Assembly (NCBI GenBank): GCA_005116745.1
Contig: SWDS01000006.1
Span: 793,222-857,221 of the forward strand
Length of the DNA stretch: 64,000 bases
DNA from: Nitrospira sp.
GTDB lineage: Bacteria; Nitrospirota; Nitrospiria; Nitrospirales; Nitrospiraceae
Direction: 5' to 3'
Numbering within the stretch: the stretch's first letter is position 1; each line of letters starts with the position of its first letter. The position numbers were made by a program, and so were the translations under genes. Below the pieces are notes generated by a model. The model worked only from the letters and a program-made list of their open reading frames with translations. It had not been told where the DNA came from and searched no databases. This document shows, piece after piece, positions 19,043 to 29,079 of the stretch.

Positions 19043-19112
19043 ATAGACCCTACCTTGATGTCATCTCGGCACCACATTTCTCGATGAACGTGGGTATGGG
19101 TCTAATCACGTC

Positions 19113-20825
19113 ATGACGGCGGGTGAGCCCATGGGCGATATCAAAGCAAGAATCTACCGGCTAATGGGGTGGCGAGTCGTTATCGTCACCCTGCTATTAG
19201 GGCTTTCCCTCGCATTTCAGGTCACCAAGGGTGAACGGGTTGAAACGTTCTATGCCCTGATCATCTTCACCTATGCGGTCACGATCCTCTACGCCTTCCT
19301 GCTCAGGCTACTGGCTACTCCTGAAGCTCTTGTACAATTTGCCTGGGCTCAGATCGCCGTCGACTTTTTGGTTGAAACGGTCTTAATTGCAAGGACAGGC
19401 GGAATCGAAAGCCCGTTTGCTGTGCTCTATGTGATCAGTGTGACGGTAGCAAGTTTGGTCCCCCGTCGCCGAGTGGGCCTATTGACGGCCAGTCTCTGCA
19501 TCATCCTGTTTGGGGTTCTGACCAATGTGCAGCTCTACGGTCTTGTTGAAGTATGGGGATGGTTGCCCCATGCTGACCTCAGTGCCGCTGAAACACTCCA
19601 GGCCTTCGGCGTCTACGGTTTGGCGTTCCTCGTCGTCGGCTTCTTAAGCGGGGCCCTTGCGGATCAGCTTCGGTTGGCAGATCAATCGCTCCGTGAAAAA
19701 GAACAGGGGCTGAGCCGCCTTCAGGCATTCCATGAGAATATCGTTCACAGTATCAGCAGCGGCGTCTTTACGACTGAAGAAAAGGGTCGGATTACTTCAT
19801 TTAATCCCGCAGCACAGGAAGCCACGGGCTATACCTTTGAGCAAGTACAGGGGCATCCCTGGCGGGAAGTGTTTAACTGGCATCCCAGTCAGCAGGATGA
19901 CGATCTCGCGCAAGAGGTGTTCTCCAACATGCGGTTCGAAGTGGAGTGTAAACGGTCCGATGGTAATCGGTTGATTCTCGGCATGACACTCGCGCCTTTG
20001 CATGAGCGTGGAGAGCAAACGGGACTGGTTGGCGTGTTCAAAGATCTCACTCAGATTCGTGATCTCGAAGAAGAAATGCAGCGGAAGGACTGGTTGGCCA
20101 GCCTGGGAGAGATGTCAGCGGGAATGGCCCACGAAATTAGGAATCCCTTAGGTGCATTGGCGGGGGCGATGCAGATGCTTCGAAAGGATCTCCTGGCCGA
20201 TGAAACCAGTCAACGCCTGATGGACATTGCGGTTCGTGAAGCGACACGGTTGGATACCATCATCACAGAGTTTCTTCAGTATGCCAGGCCGCCAGCACTA
20301 AATTTGGCAGAGTGCGATTTAAACAAAGTCCTTGCTGAGACTCTTGATCTGGTACAACATGAAGCACAAGGTAGAACGAATATCACCATCGCGGCGGCAC
20401 CGTGTACCGGGGCATTGCCCGCGCAAGTGGATCAGGATCAAATGAAACAAGTGTTCTGGAATCTGGCAGTGAATGCCTTCGATGCCATGCCGAAGGGTGG
20501 GCAACTAACGATCGCGACGGGAGGGAGAAAGGTCGATGTCGGCGGGCGAAAAGCTGAGGTGGTAGAGATCTCATTTCATGATACCGGAGAAGGCATCCCG
20601 AAGAACAATCTCGGCAAAATATTTCTCCCGTTCTTTACCACCAAAAGGCGAGGCTCTGGGTTGGGGTTGGCGGCAGTCCATCGTATCGTCGATCTTCACG
20701 GAGGCTGGATCAAAGTGGAAAGTCAGGAAGGGCAGGGGACACGATTTGGCGTCTGCTTGCCCCGTACGGCGGATTCAGGCGTGCGACTCTGGCACGAAGG
20801 TAGAGAACCGTGGAAAAGATCCTAG
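19113..20825 (+). CDS. pilS: PilS-like membrane sensor histidine kinase
   Basis: The 570-residue kinase has about six membrane helices in residues 20-190, a PAS domain (about 210-320), a HisKA domain with the phospho-acceptor His340 in MAHEIRNPLGALA, and an ATPase domain with FWNLAVNAFDAMP, DTGEGIP and GSGLGLAAVHRIV. This layout is that of PilS/NtrB-type kinases. The next gene, overlapping by 16 bases, encodes the sigma-54 response regulator partner. ATG 19131 with a nearby GGTGAG box is an alternative start. Confidence 0.9.
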   Translation: MTAGEPMGDIKARIYRLMGWRVVIVTLLLGLSLAFQVTKGERVETFYALIIFTYAVTILYAFLLRLLATPEALVQFAWAQIAVDFLVETVLIARTGGIESPFAVLYVISVTVASLVPRRRVGLLTASLCIILFGVLTNVQLYGLVEVWGWLPHADLSAAETLQAFGVYGLAFLVVGFLSGALADQLRLADQSLREKEQGLSRLQAFHENIVHSISSGVFTTEEKGRITSFNPAAQEATGYTFEQVQGHPWREVFNWHPSQQDDDLAQEVFSNMRFEVECKRSDGNRLILGMTLAPLHERGEQTGLVGVFKDLTQIRDLEEEMQRKDWLASLGEMSAGMAHEIRNPLGALAGAMQMLRKDLLADETSQRLMDIAVREATRLDTIITEFLQYARPPALNLAECDLNKVLAETLDLVQHEAQGRTNITIAAAPCTGALPAQVDQDQMKQVFWNLAVNAFDAMPKGGQLTIATGGRKVDVGGRKAEVVEISFHDTGEGIPKNNLGKIFLPFFTTKRRGSGLGLAAVHRIVDLHGGWIKVESQEGQGTRFGVCLPRTADSGVRLWHEGREPWKRS

Positions 20826-22195
20826 TCGTTGATGACGAACAAAGCTTGCGTGACGTATTGAGCATCATGCTCAAACGGGCTGGGTATGCTGTGACCAGCG
20901 CCATGGACGGAGAAGAAGCCATTGAGCTGCTGAATAAAGAAATCTTTGATCTGGTCATCACCGATTTGAGGATGCCGAAGATCGATGGCATGGAGGTTCT
21001 GAAGGCCGTAAAGTCTGCCTCACCGGAAACAGTCGTGCTGATCATCACGGCCTTTGCCAGCGCGGATTCCGCCGTCGAGGCAATGAAACAAGGCGCGTAC
21101 GACTATCTGACGAAACCATTCCAGGTCGATGAAGTTCAGCTGATCATTCGGAATGCGCTTGAAAAACGGCGTCTCACAACCGAGAACATGCTCCTCAAGC
21201 GGGAGATGGCAAGTCAGTCGTCATTCGCACAGCTCGTCGGCCAGAGCGAGGCGATGCAGAAGGTGTTCGACGTCGTGAGGAAAGTTGCTGACTCGAAAAG
21301 TAATGTCCTGATCTGCGGCGAAAGTGGAACAGGAAAAGAGTTGGTCGCGCGCGCGATTCACTACAACAGTGCCAGAAGCGTCATGCCGTTTGTGGCGGTT
21401 AACTGCAGTGCCGTACCTGAGACGCTGTTGGAGAGTGAGCTGTTCGGCCATATGAAGGGTTCGTTTACAGGGGCTATTGCCAACAAAGCCGGATTATTCG
21501 AGGTTGCCGATGGAGGGACCATCTTTCTCGATGAGATCGGTGATACGACTCCTACCATTCAGGTCAAGCTTCTGCGCGTGATTCAAGAGCGAGAATTTAG
21601 ACGGGTCGGTGGCAATCACGACGTCAAGGTCGATGTGCGAGTGGTAGCCGCCACCAACAAAGATCTTGAGAAAGCGGTTGCGGATGGTTCGTTCCGAGAA
21701 GACCTCTACTATCGGTTGGATGTGATCCCTATACGGCTTCCACCCCTGCGCATGCGTACCGGTGATATTCCGTTACTGGCCACTCACTTTCTGGAACGGT
21801 TTGCAAAAGAAAGCGGCAAGCCCAAACCCGTGATTAGCCAGGAAGCAATGCATGTTTTGCTGAGCCATGAATGGCGTGGCAACGTTCGTGAGTTGGAGAA
21901 TCTCATTGAACGGGTCGTCGCATTTGCAACTGCAGAGCTTGTAACCGACGTCGAGGTGCATGGATGGCTTCATCGCCCTGCGACGCAGTCGCAGCACCCA
22001 ACGATGCCGATGGATCTAACTGACGAGGGGCTGGATCTTGAGGGGCTCATCAACGGCATCGAAAAGGATTTGTTGCTGAAGGCACTTGAGCGATCGAAAT
22101 GGGTCAAAAAGAAAGCCGCACGCATGCTCCGTCTGAACACCAGATCATTTCGGTATCGCCTGGAGAAGTATGCTATAAAAGGAGGTCGTGACTAA
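20810..22195 (+). CDS. pilR: PilR/NtrC-type sigma-54 response regulator
   Basis: The 461-residue regulator has a receiver domain (phospho-acceptor Asp52 in VITDLRMP), an AAA+ domain with Walker [21 protein letters not shown] and a C-terminal Fis-type helix-turn-helix ([19 protein letters not shown]). The loop that contacts sigma-54 reads GSFTGA rather than GAFTGA, a known tolerated variant class. GTG 20810 starts inside the pilS end. With pilS it probably controls sigma-54 promoters of pilus genes; the targets are not visible here. Confidence 0.9.
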   Translation: MEKILVVDDEQSLRDVLSIMLKRAGYAVTSAMDGEEAIELLNKEIFDLVITDLRMPKIDGMEVLKAVKSASPETVVLIITAFASADSAVEAMKQGAYDYLTKPFQVDEVQLIIRNALEKRRLTTENMLLKREMASQSSFAQLVGQSEAMQKVFDVVRKVADSKSNVLICGESGTGKELVARAIHYNSARSVMPFVAVNCSAVPETLLESELFGHMKGSFTGAIANKAGLFEVADGGTIFLDEIGDTTPTIQVKLLRVIQEREFRRVGGNHDVKVDVRVVAATNKDLEKAVADGSFREDLYYRLDVIPIRLPPLRMRTGDIPLLATHFLERFAKESGKPKPVISQEAMHVLLSHEWRGNVRELENLIERVVAFATAELVTDVEVHGWLHRPATQSQHPTMPMDLTDEGLDLEGLINGIEKDLLLKALERSKWVKKKAARMLRLNTRSFRYRLEKYAIKGGRD

Positions 22196-23096
22196 TCCAT
22201 CTTCCCGATCGACCGTCTTCTCCACGTCCCTTACCGTTTTCGCACCCGCAAAAATCAATCTCGTGCTCCGCATTCTCGACCGGCGGCCAGATGGCTATCA
22301 TAATCTCTGGTCGCTGATGCAGATTGTGCAGTTGGAGGACGAGCTCTCGATCTCCCTTAGCGACAAACATTCGTCTATCACCTTGCAATGCGATGACGCT
22401 TCGCTGAAGACAGACCCTTCCAACCTGGTCTATCGTGCCGCAGCGGCGGTACTTGAGCACAGTGGACGAGTCATTGGATTGGATCTGGTGCTCGCAAAAC
22501 GAATTCCGATGGGAGCTGGGTTGGGAGGCGGGAGCAGTGATGCGGCTGCGACGATTATCGGGCTGAACCAGCTGTTGAATTTAGGGTGGTCGACGGAGAA
22601 GATGGCCCACGTTGGCCAAGCACTCGGAAGCGATGTCCCGTTCTTCTTATTTGCTCCTTCCGCAATCGTGGAAGGGAGAGGTGAGAAGGTGGCACCGGTG
22701 CGAATCAAGGGGAGCCGATGGGTGGTCCTGGTGAATCCTGGGTTCCCGGTCGAAACAAAGTGGGCGTATCAGCAGCTTTCCACAAGCCGAATAGGGGTAC
22801 GGCCGCTTTCGGATGTCCATACAACGCTGGGGAAAGCTTCTGCGCTCTCATGGGAGAGTGTGCTCCAAGCGGCCGAAAACGATTTTGAAACTGCGGTGTT
22901 CAAGACCCACCCAGCCCTTCACCGAATCAAACAGAAACTGCTTACTGAAGGGGCCGAGGTGGCTTTATTATCGGGGAGTGGGGCCACGGTTTTTGGCGTG
23001 TTTCATGATGCGACGGCAGCTCGGCAGGCCCAGTCAAGTTTTCAGACTGAACCCCATCTCAAGGTCTATGCGGTTTCAACCCCCTCCGATTTCTGA
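22188..23096 (+). CDS. ispE: IspE, 4-diphosphocytidyl-2-C-methyl-D-erythritol kinase
   Basis: IspE phosphorylates CDP-methylerythritol in the MEP route to isoprenoids. The 302-residue GHMP kinase has FAPAKINLVLRI, RRPDGYHNLWSLM and the glycine-rich ATP loop PMGAGLGGGSSDAAA. The GTG start overlaps the pilR stop by eight bases. GGAGG ends only two bases ahead of it, unusually close, but no other in-frame start exists before the conserved AKINL motif. Confidence 0.95.
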   Translation: MTNPSSRSTVFSTSLTVFAPAKINLVLRILDRRPDGYHNLWSLMQIVQLEDELSISLSDKHSSITLQCDDASLKTDPSNLVYRAAAAVLEHSGRVIGLDLVLAKRIPMGAGLGGGSSDAAATIIGLNQLLNLGWSTEKMAHVGQALGSDVPFFLFAPSAIVEGRGEKVAPVRIKGSRWVVLVNPGFPVETKWAYQQLSTSRIGVRPLSDVHTTLGKASALSWESVLQAAENDFETAVFKTHPALHRIKQKLLTEGAEVALLSGSGATVFGVFHDATAARQAQSSFQTEPHLKVYAVSTPSDF

Positions 23097-23127
23097 GCGT
23101 GCTGGACAAACGTTCCATGATCGTTTG

Positions 23128-23155
23128 TTGACAGATGCCCGTGATTTCCGATAAA
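23128..23155 (+). promoter_or_regulatory. Sigma-70 type promoter for prs
   Basis: TTGACA at 23128-23133 is followed after 16 bases by GATAAA at 23150-23155. The start would lie near 23162, leaving a leader of about 140 bases with a hairpin before prs. Confidence 0.5.
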
Positions 23156-23203
23156 GTTCCACCCTTTGATTGGCTTCGCCGGTCGTGTGTGCAGTAAATG
23201 AGG

Positions 23204-23226
23204 GGGTGGTTTGCATAAAACCACCC
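23204..23226 (+). promoter_or_regulatory. Perfect 9-bp hairpin in the prs leader
   Basis: GGGTGGTTT and AAACCACCC flank the loop GCATA. No T run follows on either strand, so it is not a standard terminator. It lies between the likely prs promoter and the prs start and could act in the leader or stabilise the ispE mRNA end. Confidence 0.5.
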
Positions 23227-23303
23227 GTCGCTCACCGCACAAGAACCGCTAGAGAATCCAGCACGTTAGAAAAAACGAGAAGGCAGCTCAGGATACGTTC
23301 TTC

Positions 23304-24245
23304 ATGAACAGAGAGCTAAAAATTTTCTCTGGCAATGCCAATCTTTCGCTTGCCCAAGAGATCGCTGCGTACTTGGGACAGAAGCTAGGTGAAGCGACGG
23401 TTTCGTCGTTCAGTGATGGAGAAATTCGGGTCAAAATTGACGAGAATGTCCGCGGTGCGGATGTGTTCGTTGTGCAGTCCTGTTGCCAACCGGTCAATGA
23501 TTCCTTGATGGAGTTATTGATCATCATTGACGCGTTGAAACGTTCGTCGGCTAATCGAATCACCGCCGTCGTGCCCTATTTTGGGTATGCGCGTCAGGAC
23601 CGCAAGGACCAACCACGTGTTCCGATCACGGCGAAGCTCGTGGCCGATTTGATTACGACTGCCGGAGCGGATCGTGTCCTCGCAATGGATCTTCATGCCG
23701 GGCAGATCCAAGGTTTTTTCAATGTACCGGTCGATCACTTGTACGCCCTTCCGGTGTTGCTGGACTACATTGTGAAGAAAAAAATCGTGGATCTGGTCGT
23801 CGTCTCACCCGATGCAGGGGGTGTGGAGCGGGCCAGGGCGTTTGCCAAGCGCCTTCAGGCGAACCTGGCGATCATCGATAAGCGACGTGAAGGTCCGAAC
23901 CAAGCGCAAATCATGAACATCATCGGAGATGTGCAAGGGAAGAGCGTCTTGCTCCTCGATGACATGATCGATACGGCAGGCACCATTGTTCAGGGGGCTC
24001 AGGCTTGTCTTGATCATGGGGCTCGAGACGTGATCACGGCCTCTACGCACGCGGTCCTGTCCGGCCCGGCGCTGGAACGGTTACAGACGTCCTGTCTATC
24101 CCAAGTGGTGGTGACCAACACAATTCCGCTGCGAGGAAAAGAGTTGGCCTGTCCGAAGTTGCATCAGTTGTCGGTGGCGCCTCTCTTAGGCGAAGCCATC
24201 AGACGGATCCATGAAGATGAGTCGGTGAGTTCATTATTTGCGTAG
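23304..24245 (+). CDS. prs: Prs, ribose-phosphate pyrophosphokinase
   Basis: Prs makes PRPP for nucleotide, histidine and tryptophan synthesis. The 313-residue protein is of class I length, with [44 protein letters not shown], the PRPP loop [14 protein letters not shown], and the [11 protein letters not shown] segment. Its binding site is weak for ATG 23304, but the N-terminus matches the family. The order ispE-prs-rplY-pth-ychF is widely conserved; the tRNA-Gln often found before prs in other phyla is absent. Confidence 0.97.
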   Translation: MNRELKIFSGNANLSLAQEIAAYLGQKLGEATVSSFSDGEIRVKIDENVRGADVFVVQSCCQPVNDSLMELLIIIDALKRSSANRITAVVPYFGYARQDRKDQPRVPITAKLVADLITTAGADRVLAMDLHAGQIQGFFNVPVDHLYALPVLLDYIVKKKIVDLVVVSPDAGGVERARAFAKRLQANLAIIDKRREGPNQAQIMNIIGDVQGKSVLLLDDMIDTAGTIVQGAQACLDHGARDVITASTHAVLSGPALERLQTSCLSQVVVTNTIPLRGKELACPKLHQLSVAPLLGEAIRRIHEDESVSSLFA

Positions 24246-24296
24246 CCCAGTCGAGACTGGGTCTTGCGCGAGCAGTCGAGGAGACGGAGGAAGATC

Positions 24297-25070
24297 ATGA
24301 AATTCGATTTAACAGTGGCCGTGAGAGAACAAGCGGGCAAGGGAGCTGCACGGTCGATGCGGCGGGCAGGAAAAATTCCGGCCGTGCTCTACGGACAAGG
24401 GGAATGCCTGTCATTGACTGTCAACCCTGGGGAATTGATCAAAATTTTAAAGTCGCATGCCGGTAGTACCGCGTTGATCTCGCTCACGGTGGACGGTGCC
24501 AAGTCCAAACCAAACCGCACCGCGCTCTTGCGTGACTATCAAGTCGATCCGGTGACCGGGGCTGTCCTGCACGCGGACCTCTTTGAGATTTCCATGAGTA
24601 AGCCGATCAGAGTGAAAGTTCCGGTTAAGGTGATCGGCAGTATCCCGGCCGGTGTGAAGGAAGGTGGTGTGTTGCATCACAACATGCGCGATATTCAGAT
24701 CGAGTGTCTTCCTGCTGCATTGCCCGATTACATCGAGGTCGATGCCTCCTCTTTGACTATCGCCAGCGGCATCCATGTGAAGGAGCTTGGGGCGCGTGAA
24801 GGTGTCCGTTTTCTGGATGATGCTGATCAAATGGTGGTCAGTGTCGCGGCACCGATGTCGGATGCCAAACTCGAATCCTTGCTCACCAGTGGTGTAGGAG
24901 CAGCGGGCGAACCGGAAGTCGTGGCGAAAGGCAAGGAAGCAGGCGCTGACGGTGCTGAACCGGCTAAGGCTGGAGCGGCCGCGCCTGCCGGTGATGCCAA
25001 GGGTGGCGAGAAGAAAGAAGCTGCCGCGGCTCCGAAGGGTGATAAGAAAGAAGCTGAAAAGAAGAAGTAA
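24297..25070 (+). CDS. rplY: 50S ribosomal protein L25, long Ctc form
   Basis: L25/Ctc binds 5S rRNA. The 257-residue protein has the L25 beta-barrel domain (to about residue 95), the TL5/Ctc C-terminal domain (about 100-190), and a low-complexity Ala/Lys/Glu tail that is probably disordered. GGAGG lies before ATG 24297, so the open frame further upstream is not used. A small CCCAGT/ACTGGG hairpin at 24246-24261 lies between prs and this gene. Two bases separate its stop from pth. Confidence 0.95.
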   Translation: MKFDLTVAVREQAGKGAARSMRRAGKIPAVLYGQGECLSLTVNPGELIKILKSHAGSTALISLTVDGAKSKPNRTALLRDYQVDPVTGAVLHADLFEISMSKPIRVKVPVKVIGSIPAGVKEGGVLHHNMRDIQIECLPAALPDYIEVDASSLTIASGIHVKELGAREGVRFLDDADQMVVSVAAPMSDAKLESLLTSGVGAAGEPEVVAKGKEAGADGAEPAKAGAAAPAGDAKGGEKKEAAAAPKGDKKEAEKKK

Positions 25071-25072
25071 CG

Positions 25073-25666
25073 TTGCGTCTGCTTGTTGGACTGGGCAATC
25101 CTGGCAAAGCCTATGCTCAGACTCGCCACAATGTCGGCATGTGGACCATCGAGCGGGCCGCCGCTCGATGGTCGATCCGACTCTCGCCGCGTGGGACCGC
25201 GCAGCGGGGGTCTGGGCGACTTGGAGGGGAATTAATCGAGCTGGCAGGCTTGCTCGATTGGATGAATGTCACCGGCCCTCCCTTGAAAGGCCTCTTCCGC
25301 GAATTCGAGCTCACCCCCGATAGACTCATTGTCATACACGATGATCTGGATTTGGAGCCAGGGCGGCTGAGGATCAAGCTATCTGGTGGCCATGGGGGAC
25401 ACAACGGGATCAAGTCCATCATAGAGGCACTCGGGACTCCAGAATTCATCCGATTGAAAATTGGAATCGGTCGGCCCGCACCTGGTCAGAATTCTGCCGA
25501 TTATGTATTGGAACGGGTGACTCAGGATGAGATGGCCATTATTGAGCCTTGTCTGGTACGGGCTGTCGATGCATTGGAATGTCTGATCCATCGTGGACCG
25601 GATGTCGCGATGAATCAGTTTAATATCAGAGAGAAGGTCGTGGACGAAGGGGAGGGGACGACATAA
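25073..25666 (+). CDS. pth: Pth, peptidyl-tRNA hydrolase
   Basis: Pth recycles tRNA from stalled peptidyl-tRNA. The 197-residue protein has LLVGLGNPGKAYAQTRHNVG with the catalytic His, IVIHDDLDLEPGRLRIKLSG with the catalytic Asp region, and GHGGHNGIKSI. It appears to use TTG 25073 as the start, two bases after the rplY stop, because the conserved RLLVGLGNPG follows at once. The A/G-rich rplY end may serve as the binding site. It runs directly into ychF with no spacer. Confidence 0.95.
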   Translation: MRLLVGLGNPGKAYAQTRHNVGMWTIERAAARWSIRLSPRGTAQRGSGRLGGELIELAGLLDWMNVTGPPLKGLFREFELTPDRLIVIHDDLDLEPGRLRIKLSGGHGGHNGIKSIIEALGTPEFIRLKIGIGRPAPGQNSADYVLERVTQDEMAIIEPCLVRAVDALECLIHRGPDVAMNQFNIREKVVDEGEGTT

Positions 25667-26758
25667 ATGGGTCTTTGTTGCGGCATGATCGGTTTGCCAA
25701 ACGTCGGCAAGACAACAGTTTTCAATGCATTGACCGGCAGCGGGGCCTTGGCGGCTAATTATCCGTTCGCAACCGTCGATCCGAACACCGGCATTGCCCT
25801 GGTCCCGGACCCTCGCCTCATTAAGCTAACCGAAATCTTCGCTTCGAAGAAGACCACCTACAGCACGCTGGAAGTGCGCGACATCGCCGGGCTCGTGGAA
25901 GGAGCCAGTAAAGGCGAAGGACTGGGTAATCAATTCCTTGGGCATATCCGCGAAGTCGATGCGTTGCTGCATGTCGTCCGCTGTTTCCAGGGCACCGATG
26001 TCGTCCATGTCAGCGGTGGGGTCGACCCGCTCCGGGATATCGGCGTGATCGAAACTGAACTGATGTTGTCCGATCTGGAGACGCTCGATCGGCGGAAGCA
26101 GAAGACCGAGAAAAAAGTGAGGGCTGGAGATAAGAAGGCGGCATTCGAAGTGGAGTTTCTCACCAAACTCATCGGTCAGCTCGATAAAGGTGAGTGGCTG
26201 GGCAACCTGCCATACACGGCTGAGGAACGGGTCATCCTCACCGAGTGTCAGCTGCTGTCCGCCAAGCCGGTCCTCTTTCTTGCGAACGTATCCGAAGGGA
26301 AGAACGCGGATGACGCGATGGTCCAGACTGTGCGCGATTTTGCCGAGAAACGCGGTGCCCGCGTGGTGACGATCTGCGGACAACTCGAAGCAGAACTTTC
26401 CTCGCTGCCGGACAGCGAGCGGGCGGACTTCCTGAATGAACTGGGGCTGACCGAATCGGGGTTGGTCCGACTGACACGCGAAGCCTATACCTTGCTGGAT
26501 CTGATCACTTTCTTCACCGCCGGTGAAGTCGAATCTCGCGCCTGGCCCATCCCGAAAGGCATGAAAGCGCCACAAGCGGCCGGAAAGATTCACTCCGACA
26601 TGGAGCGAGGCTTCATCCGCGCCGAGGTCTATCATTACGACGATCTCCTGTCCTGTGGGTCGGAGGCGAAGGTGAAGGAGAAGGGGCTGTTCCGCCTGGA
26701 AGGCAAGGACTACGTCATCAAGGAAGCGGATATGGTGTATTTTAGGTTCAACGTGTAG
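25667..26758 (+). CDS. ychF: YchF, Obg-like ATPase
   Basis: YchF is a P-loop ATPase that binds ribosomes and modulates stress responses. The 363-residue length is typical. Seen are GLPNVGKTTVFNALTG (G1), RDIAGLVEGASKGEGLGNQFL, a coiled insertion rich in charged residues near 130-170, and the C-terminal TGS-like domain with AWPIPKGMKAPQAAGKIHSD. ATG 25667 begins the base after the pth stop. Confidence 0.97.
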   Translation: MGLCCGMIGLPNVGKTTVFNALTGSGALAANYPFATVDPNTGIALVPDPRLIKLTEIFASKKTTYSTLEVRDIAGLVEGASKGEGLGNQFLGHIREVDALLHVVRCFQGTDVVHVSGGVDPLRDIGVIETELMLSDLETLDRRKQKTEKKVRAGDKKAAFEVEFLTKLIGQLDKGEWLGNLPYTAEERVILTECQLLSAKPVLFLANVSEGKNADDAMVQTVRDFAEKRGARVVTICGQLEAELSSLPDSERADFLNELGLTESGLVRLTREAYTLLDLITFFTAGEVESRAWPIPKGMKAPQAAGKIHSDMERGFIRAEVYHYDDLLSCGSEAKVKEKGLFRLEGKDYVIKEADMVYFRFNV

Positions 26759-26963
26759 TCGTCCCTATCTCCGCCCGCCAAGAGCTTGCGCTGAGCTGGT
26801 GCCCATCTCCCTCCCACGTAATATCTTGATAAACGCAGTTGCCCCCCCATCGGAAGGGTGGAGGGAGTCCTATGCCGGCTTGACCAGCACTTCAAGATGG
26901 GCGATCATCCTACTTCGATACTGCTCGTTCGTCACACTGAGGCATGTTTCATAAGTGGTGACA

Positions 26964-27707
26964 ATGGTCGACTGGCTGGCCAATTTCATCTCGCTTGAGT
27001 GGCTAGCCATTTATTGGGGAATCGGCCTGCTCTTTTTCGCAGCAGAATATTGGTGGCCCACCCGTCAAGTTCTGTATCGTCAGGTGTTCCTGCAGGATGT
27101 GGCGGCCTTCACGGCGTATCAGGTTTTCTTCATCTTTGCCGCACAGGTGACAAGTCAAATTCCGCTTCCCCAGTATTCCTACTGGCGTTGGCAGGCGCTG
27201 CCATTCGCGTTTAAGCTGGTGGTCTTCTTGCTCGTCGTTGATGGACTGGCTTATTGGATGCATCGGCTCTGGCACACGTCGTGGGTCTGGCCGATCCATC
27301 GCTGGCACCATGCGCCAACGGAGCTGTATTGGCTGGCCGGTATCCGGGCGAGTTTTCCGCAAGTCGTCCTGGCTAGTATCCCGTATCTGCTGGCGTTTCC
27401 ACTCCTCAAACCAGTGCCATCTCTCTTCTTTCCGATCTATTCTTATCTGATGATCCTGACTAATAACTGGATGCACATGAACGTGACCTGGCAATCGAGG
27501 AAACTGGAGTGGCTCTTTGTCACACCACGCTACCATCGCGTGCACCATCTAAAAGAGATCGGGCAGGCGGGGGCGAATTTTGGGGTGCTGTTTACCGTGT
27601 GGGATCGACTGTTCGGTACCTATGCGGATCCTGAGCAGGTGGCATCGATTGGGCCGTACGGGATTCAGGAAACCGTTCATCCAGTCCGCATGGCCATCGG
27701 GGTCTAG
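26964..27707 (+). CDS. Sterol desaturase / fatty acid hydroxylase family membrane protein
   Basis: The 247-residue protein has four or five membrane segments and the di-iron histidine boxes of this superfamily: H-R-L-W-H, H-R-W-H-H and H-R-V-H-H. Such enzymes use oxygen to hydroxylate or desaturate lipids; bacterial members act on hopanoids, carotenoids or fatty acids. The substrate cannot be deduced. The start is taken at ATG 26964; GTG 26955 is also in frame. The gene stands alone and faces the next gene. Confidence 0.85.
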   Translation: MVDWLANFISLEWLAIYWGIGLLFFAAEYWWPTRQVLYRQVFLQDVAAFTAYQVFFIFAAQVTSQIPLPQYSYWRWQALPFAFKLVVFLLVVDGLAYWMHRLWHTSWVWPIHRWHHAPTELYWLAGIRASFPQVVLASIPYLLAFPLLKPVPSLFFPIYSYLMILTNNWMHMNVTWQSRKLEWLFVTPRYHRVHHLKEIGQAGANFGVLFTVWDRLFGTYADPEQVASIGPYGIQETVHPVRMAIGV

Positions 27708-27801
27708 CGGGGAAAAGCGATCGTAATCAGCCGAGATTTACCACTGCTGCGCAGTAATCCTCGAACAGAGAACATTCCCGCTCCCTGTGTTTTTCCTCTT
27801 T

Positions 27802-27824
27802 CAGCTTCGAAATCCAGGAAGCTG
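27802..27824. terminator. Possible bidirectional hairpin between convergent genes
   Basis: CAGCTTC (27802-27808) pairs with GAAGCTG (27818-27824) across a nine-base loop. It directly abuts the stop of the leftward methyltransferase gene and follows the rightward hydroxylase gene. A T-rich stretch lies on the left side, but there is no classical T run after the stem. Confidence 0.35.
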
Positions 27825-28469
27825 CTAGTCCGGCAGTTTGTTCAACCGCCAGACATGTTCCGTCGCCGGGCACTTGCCTTTGAGCCCACCCGGGACGTCG
27901 ATACGGCCCAGAGGTATGAGGGCATAGCTGTCGCTGTAATGGCGATGGAGTTCGTCGGAGGTGACGGAAAAGGGAGGCCCTGGCACGACGGTTTGGTCGT
28001 ACGCATAGCCGATGACAAGTTGAGGTGCCAGAGCCGTGAGGACTTTGAGGTGGGCGGTGTACTGGACCCGCATGGCCTCCGGCAACGCGACTAATGCGGC
28101 TCGGTCATAGGCGGCATCGACGGGACCGAGGATCTCACGAGACAAGTCAAGGATCTCACCCACGAAGATATCGATCTTCTCTCCGCGAAAGAGTTTGTGC
28201 TTCCTCACCTTCGATATGCTCGGTTCCACCCCAAGTTCGGCAAAGAGCTGCGTCACGGCCAGCTCGCTCAGTTCAGCCCCCGCGACAGCATAGCCCCGCG
28301 ACAGCAGCCAGCCGAGATCCAGTGACTTGCCGCAGAGCGGCACAAAGACACGCTTTCCCGGAGGGACATTCAGCGAAGGGAAGTGGGTGATCAGCAGCGG
28401 GTTGACCTCGCGTTCGTGCCATCCCGTCTGGTTCGTCTGCCATCGGTTGTGCCAAAATTTTGCTTCCAT
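27825..28469 (-). CDS. tpm: Thiopurine S-methyltransferase family protein
   Basis: The 214-residue SAM-dependent methyltransferase begins FWHNRWQTNQTGWH and has RVFVPLCGKSLDLGWLLSRG, the SAM-binding loop of the TPMT family, followed by GAELSELAV. Bacterial TPMTs methylate sulfur, selenium or tellurium compounds; the natural substrate here is unknown. AAGGA sits seven bases before the ATG. It is transcribed away from the toxin-antitoxin region. Confidence 0.88.
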   Translation of the reverse strand: MEAKFWHNRWQTNQTGWHEREVNPLLITHFPSLNVPPGKRVFVPLCGKSLDLGWLLSRGYAVAGAELSELAVTQLFAELGVEPSISKVRKHKLFRGEKIDIFVGEILDLSREILGPVDAAYDRAALVALPEAMRVQYTAHLKVLTALAPQLVIGYAYDQTVVPGPPFSVTSDELHRHYSDSYALIPLGRIDVPGGLKGKCPATEHVWRLNKLPD

Positions 28470-28623
28470 GCGATTCCTTAATGAGTGAGATCCGGTTGTG
28501 GCGGCGACATCCTAGATGGCAGAGGAGAGCAGAGGCAAGAGGAGAAGAAAACGTGAGTCTAGCCTGGGAATAGTTTTTGCCAGAGTGTTTCTTCGGGCTG
28601 AGACCAAGGCTTCGATGAAATGT

Positions 28624-29079
28624 TTACTCAAGTTCCTCGGACGCACGGGTGGTCTCATCGGCATCGTGGGTCTCCTGGACATATGCTCCGGGCTTCAGCA
28701 CGGGAATGCCTCGAAAGGGATTGAGCGTCAGCAGATCCTGGTCGCCGCTGACAATCAGTGCTGCACCGCCGTTGACCGCGACCTCTAAAATCCGGTTATC
28801 TGATTCGTCCCGGCACTCATGGACCGCCGTCACAATCGGCACCATCTCGGCTACCCGTAGCACAAGCCGCACGAATTCTTCTCGGTCTTCTACGGGGAGA
28901 TAGCGGTCGAATTTCTTGCGAGACAACACATCCGCCAGTTCATACAGACTCTCCTCGGACATCAGCATCACGTCTTCGGCGATCGTCTTTCGCACCGCCT
29001 CTCCGGGCACGGAGTCGCTCAGTAGGACACCGCTGATCAGGGTGTTGGTATCCACCACCACCCGGCGTCTAGCCTTCAT
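28624..29079 (-). CDS. PIN-domain toxin (COG1569-like family)
   Basis: The 151-residue PIN protein opens with RRVVVDTNTLISGVLLS, carrying the first catalytic aspartate (Asp10). It goes on with LYELADVLSRKKFDRYL and the acidic ECRDESDNRILEVAVNG and VSGDQDLLTL. This matches the putative toxin PIN family that is paired with small antitoxins and acts as an RNase. Its start overlaps the antitoxin stop by 11 bases. All the acidic active-site regions are present, so it looks intact. About 150 bases on its downstream side hold nothing recognisable. Confidence 0.88.
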   Translation of the reverse strand: MKARRRVVVDTNTLISGVLLSDSVPGEAVRKTIAEDVMLMSEESLYELADVLSRKKFDRYLPVEDREEFVRLVLRVAEMVPIVTAVHECRDESDNRILEVAVNGGAALIVSGDQDLLTLNPFRGIPVLKPGAYVQETHDADETTRASEELE

